Shown in pieces: positions 14,368 to 14,376 of a DNA stretch of 14,376 bases. The position numbers and the translations under genes are program-made. Numbering within the stretch: the first letter of the stretch is position 1; each line of letters starts with the position of its first letter. This stretch comes from Clostridiales bacterium UBA929 (lineage in GTDB: Bacteria > Bacillota > Clostridia > Oscillospirales > UBA929), in the NCBI GenBank assembly GCA_002293625.1, contig DBDP01000109.1, forward strand, positions 1 to 14,376. The letters run 5' to 3'. The notes under the pieces are model-generated. The model did not search any database. It was not told where the DNA came from and saw nothing but the letters and a program-made list of their open reading frames with translations.

Positions 14368-14376
14368 TAGAGCTTC

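Overview
The window looks like chromosome from a fairly GC-rich member of the Clostridia (Bacillota), most plausibly an Oscillospiraceae-type gut or anaerobic lineage. This is inferred from strong Shine-Dalgarno sites, a dgt-dnaG-rpoD (primary sigma) cluster, a SpoIIIE/FtsK translocase and an RNHCP-domain protein. No rRNA, tRNA, CRISPR array, transposase or phage gene is visible.

Left part (1-7967, all + strand): the C-terminal end of an IMPACT/YigZ-family protein, then dgt (HD-domain dNTP triphosphohydrolase), dnaG (primase), rpoD (primary sigma factor; its ATG overlaps the dnaG stop), a PilZ-domain c-di-GMP receptor of the YcgR/MotI type, uppP (undecaprenyl-diphosphatase) and ftsK/spoIIIE. 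Spacing is short and every gene has a ribosome binding site, so this reads as a replication / transcription / envelope operon with a second-messenger motility-type receptor inserted after rpoD.

Middle (7968-9750): a mazEF toxin-antitoxin pair behind a near-consensus promoter whose -10 box is overlapped by two GTATATAC palindromes. It converges on an AraC-type regulator with a GyrI-like ligand domain. A 230-base non-coding stretch follows, with a terminator-like hairpin and a MITE-like element.

Right-centre (9752-12572, - strand): a three-gene cassette with its own extended -10 promoter. It encodes a small acidic three-helix membrane protein, a FapA/DUF342 protein (GTG start), and a 262-residue soluble protein that reads as the cytoplasmic part of the flagellar stator MotA, with no membrane helices, joined to the C-terminal torque domain of the rotor protein FliG. 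This stator-rotor chimera is the most interesting object in the window. With FapA and the upstream PilZ protein it gives the region a motility theme, although no canonical flagellar gene is present.

Right end (12607-14376, - strand): an RNHCP zinc-ribbon protein (TTG start), rsgA (ribosome-assembly GTPase, carrying a short in-frame insert made of two palindromes) and a 5' remnant of a phosphotransferase-like gene overlapping the rsgA stop. The final ~100 bases hold stacked hairpins resembling a REP-type intergenic element.
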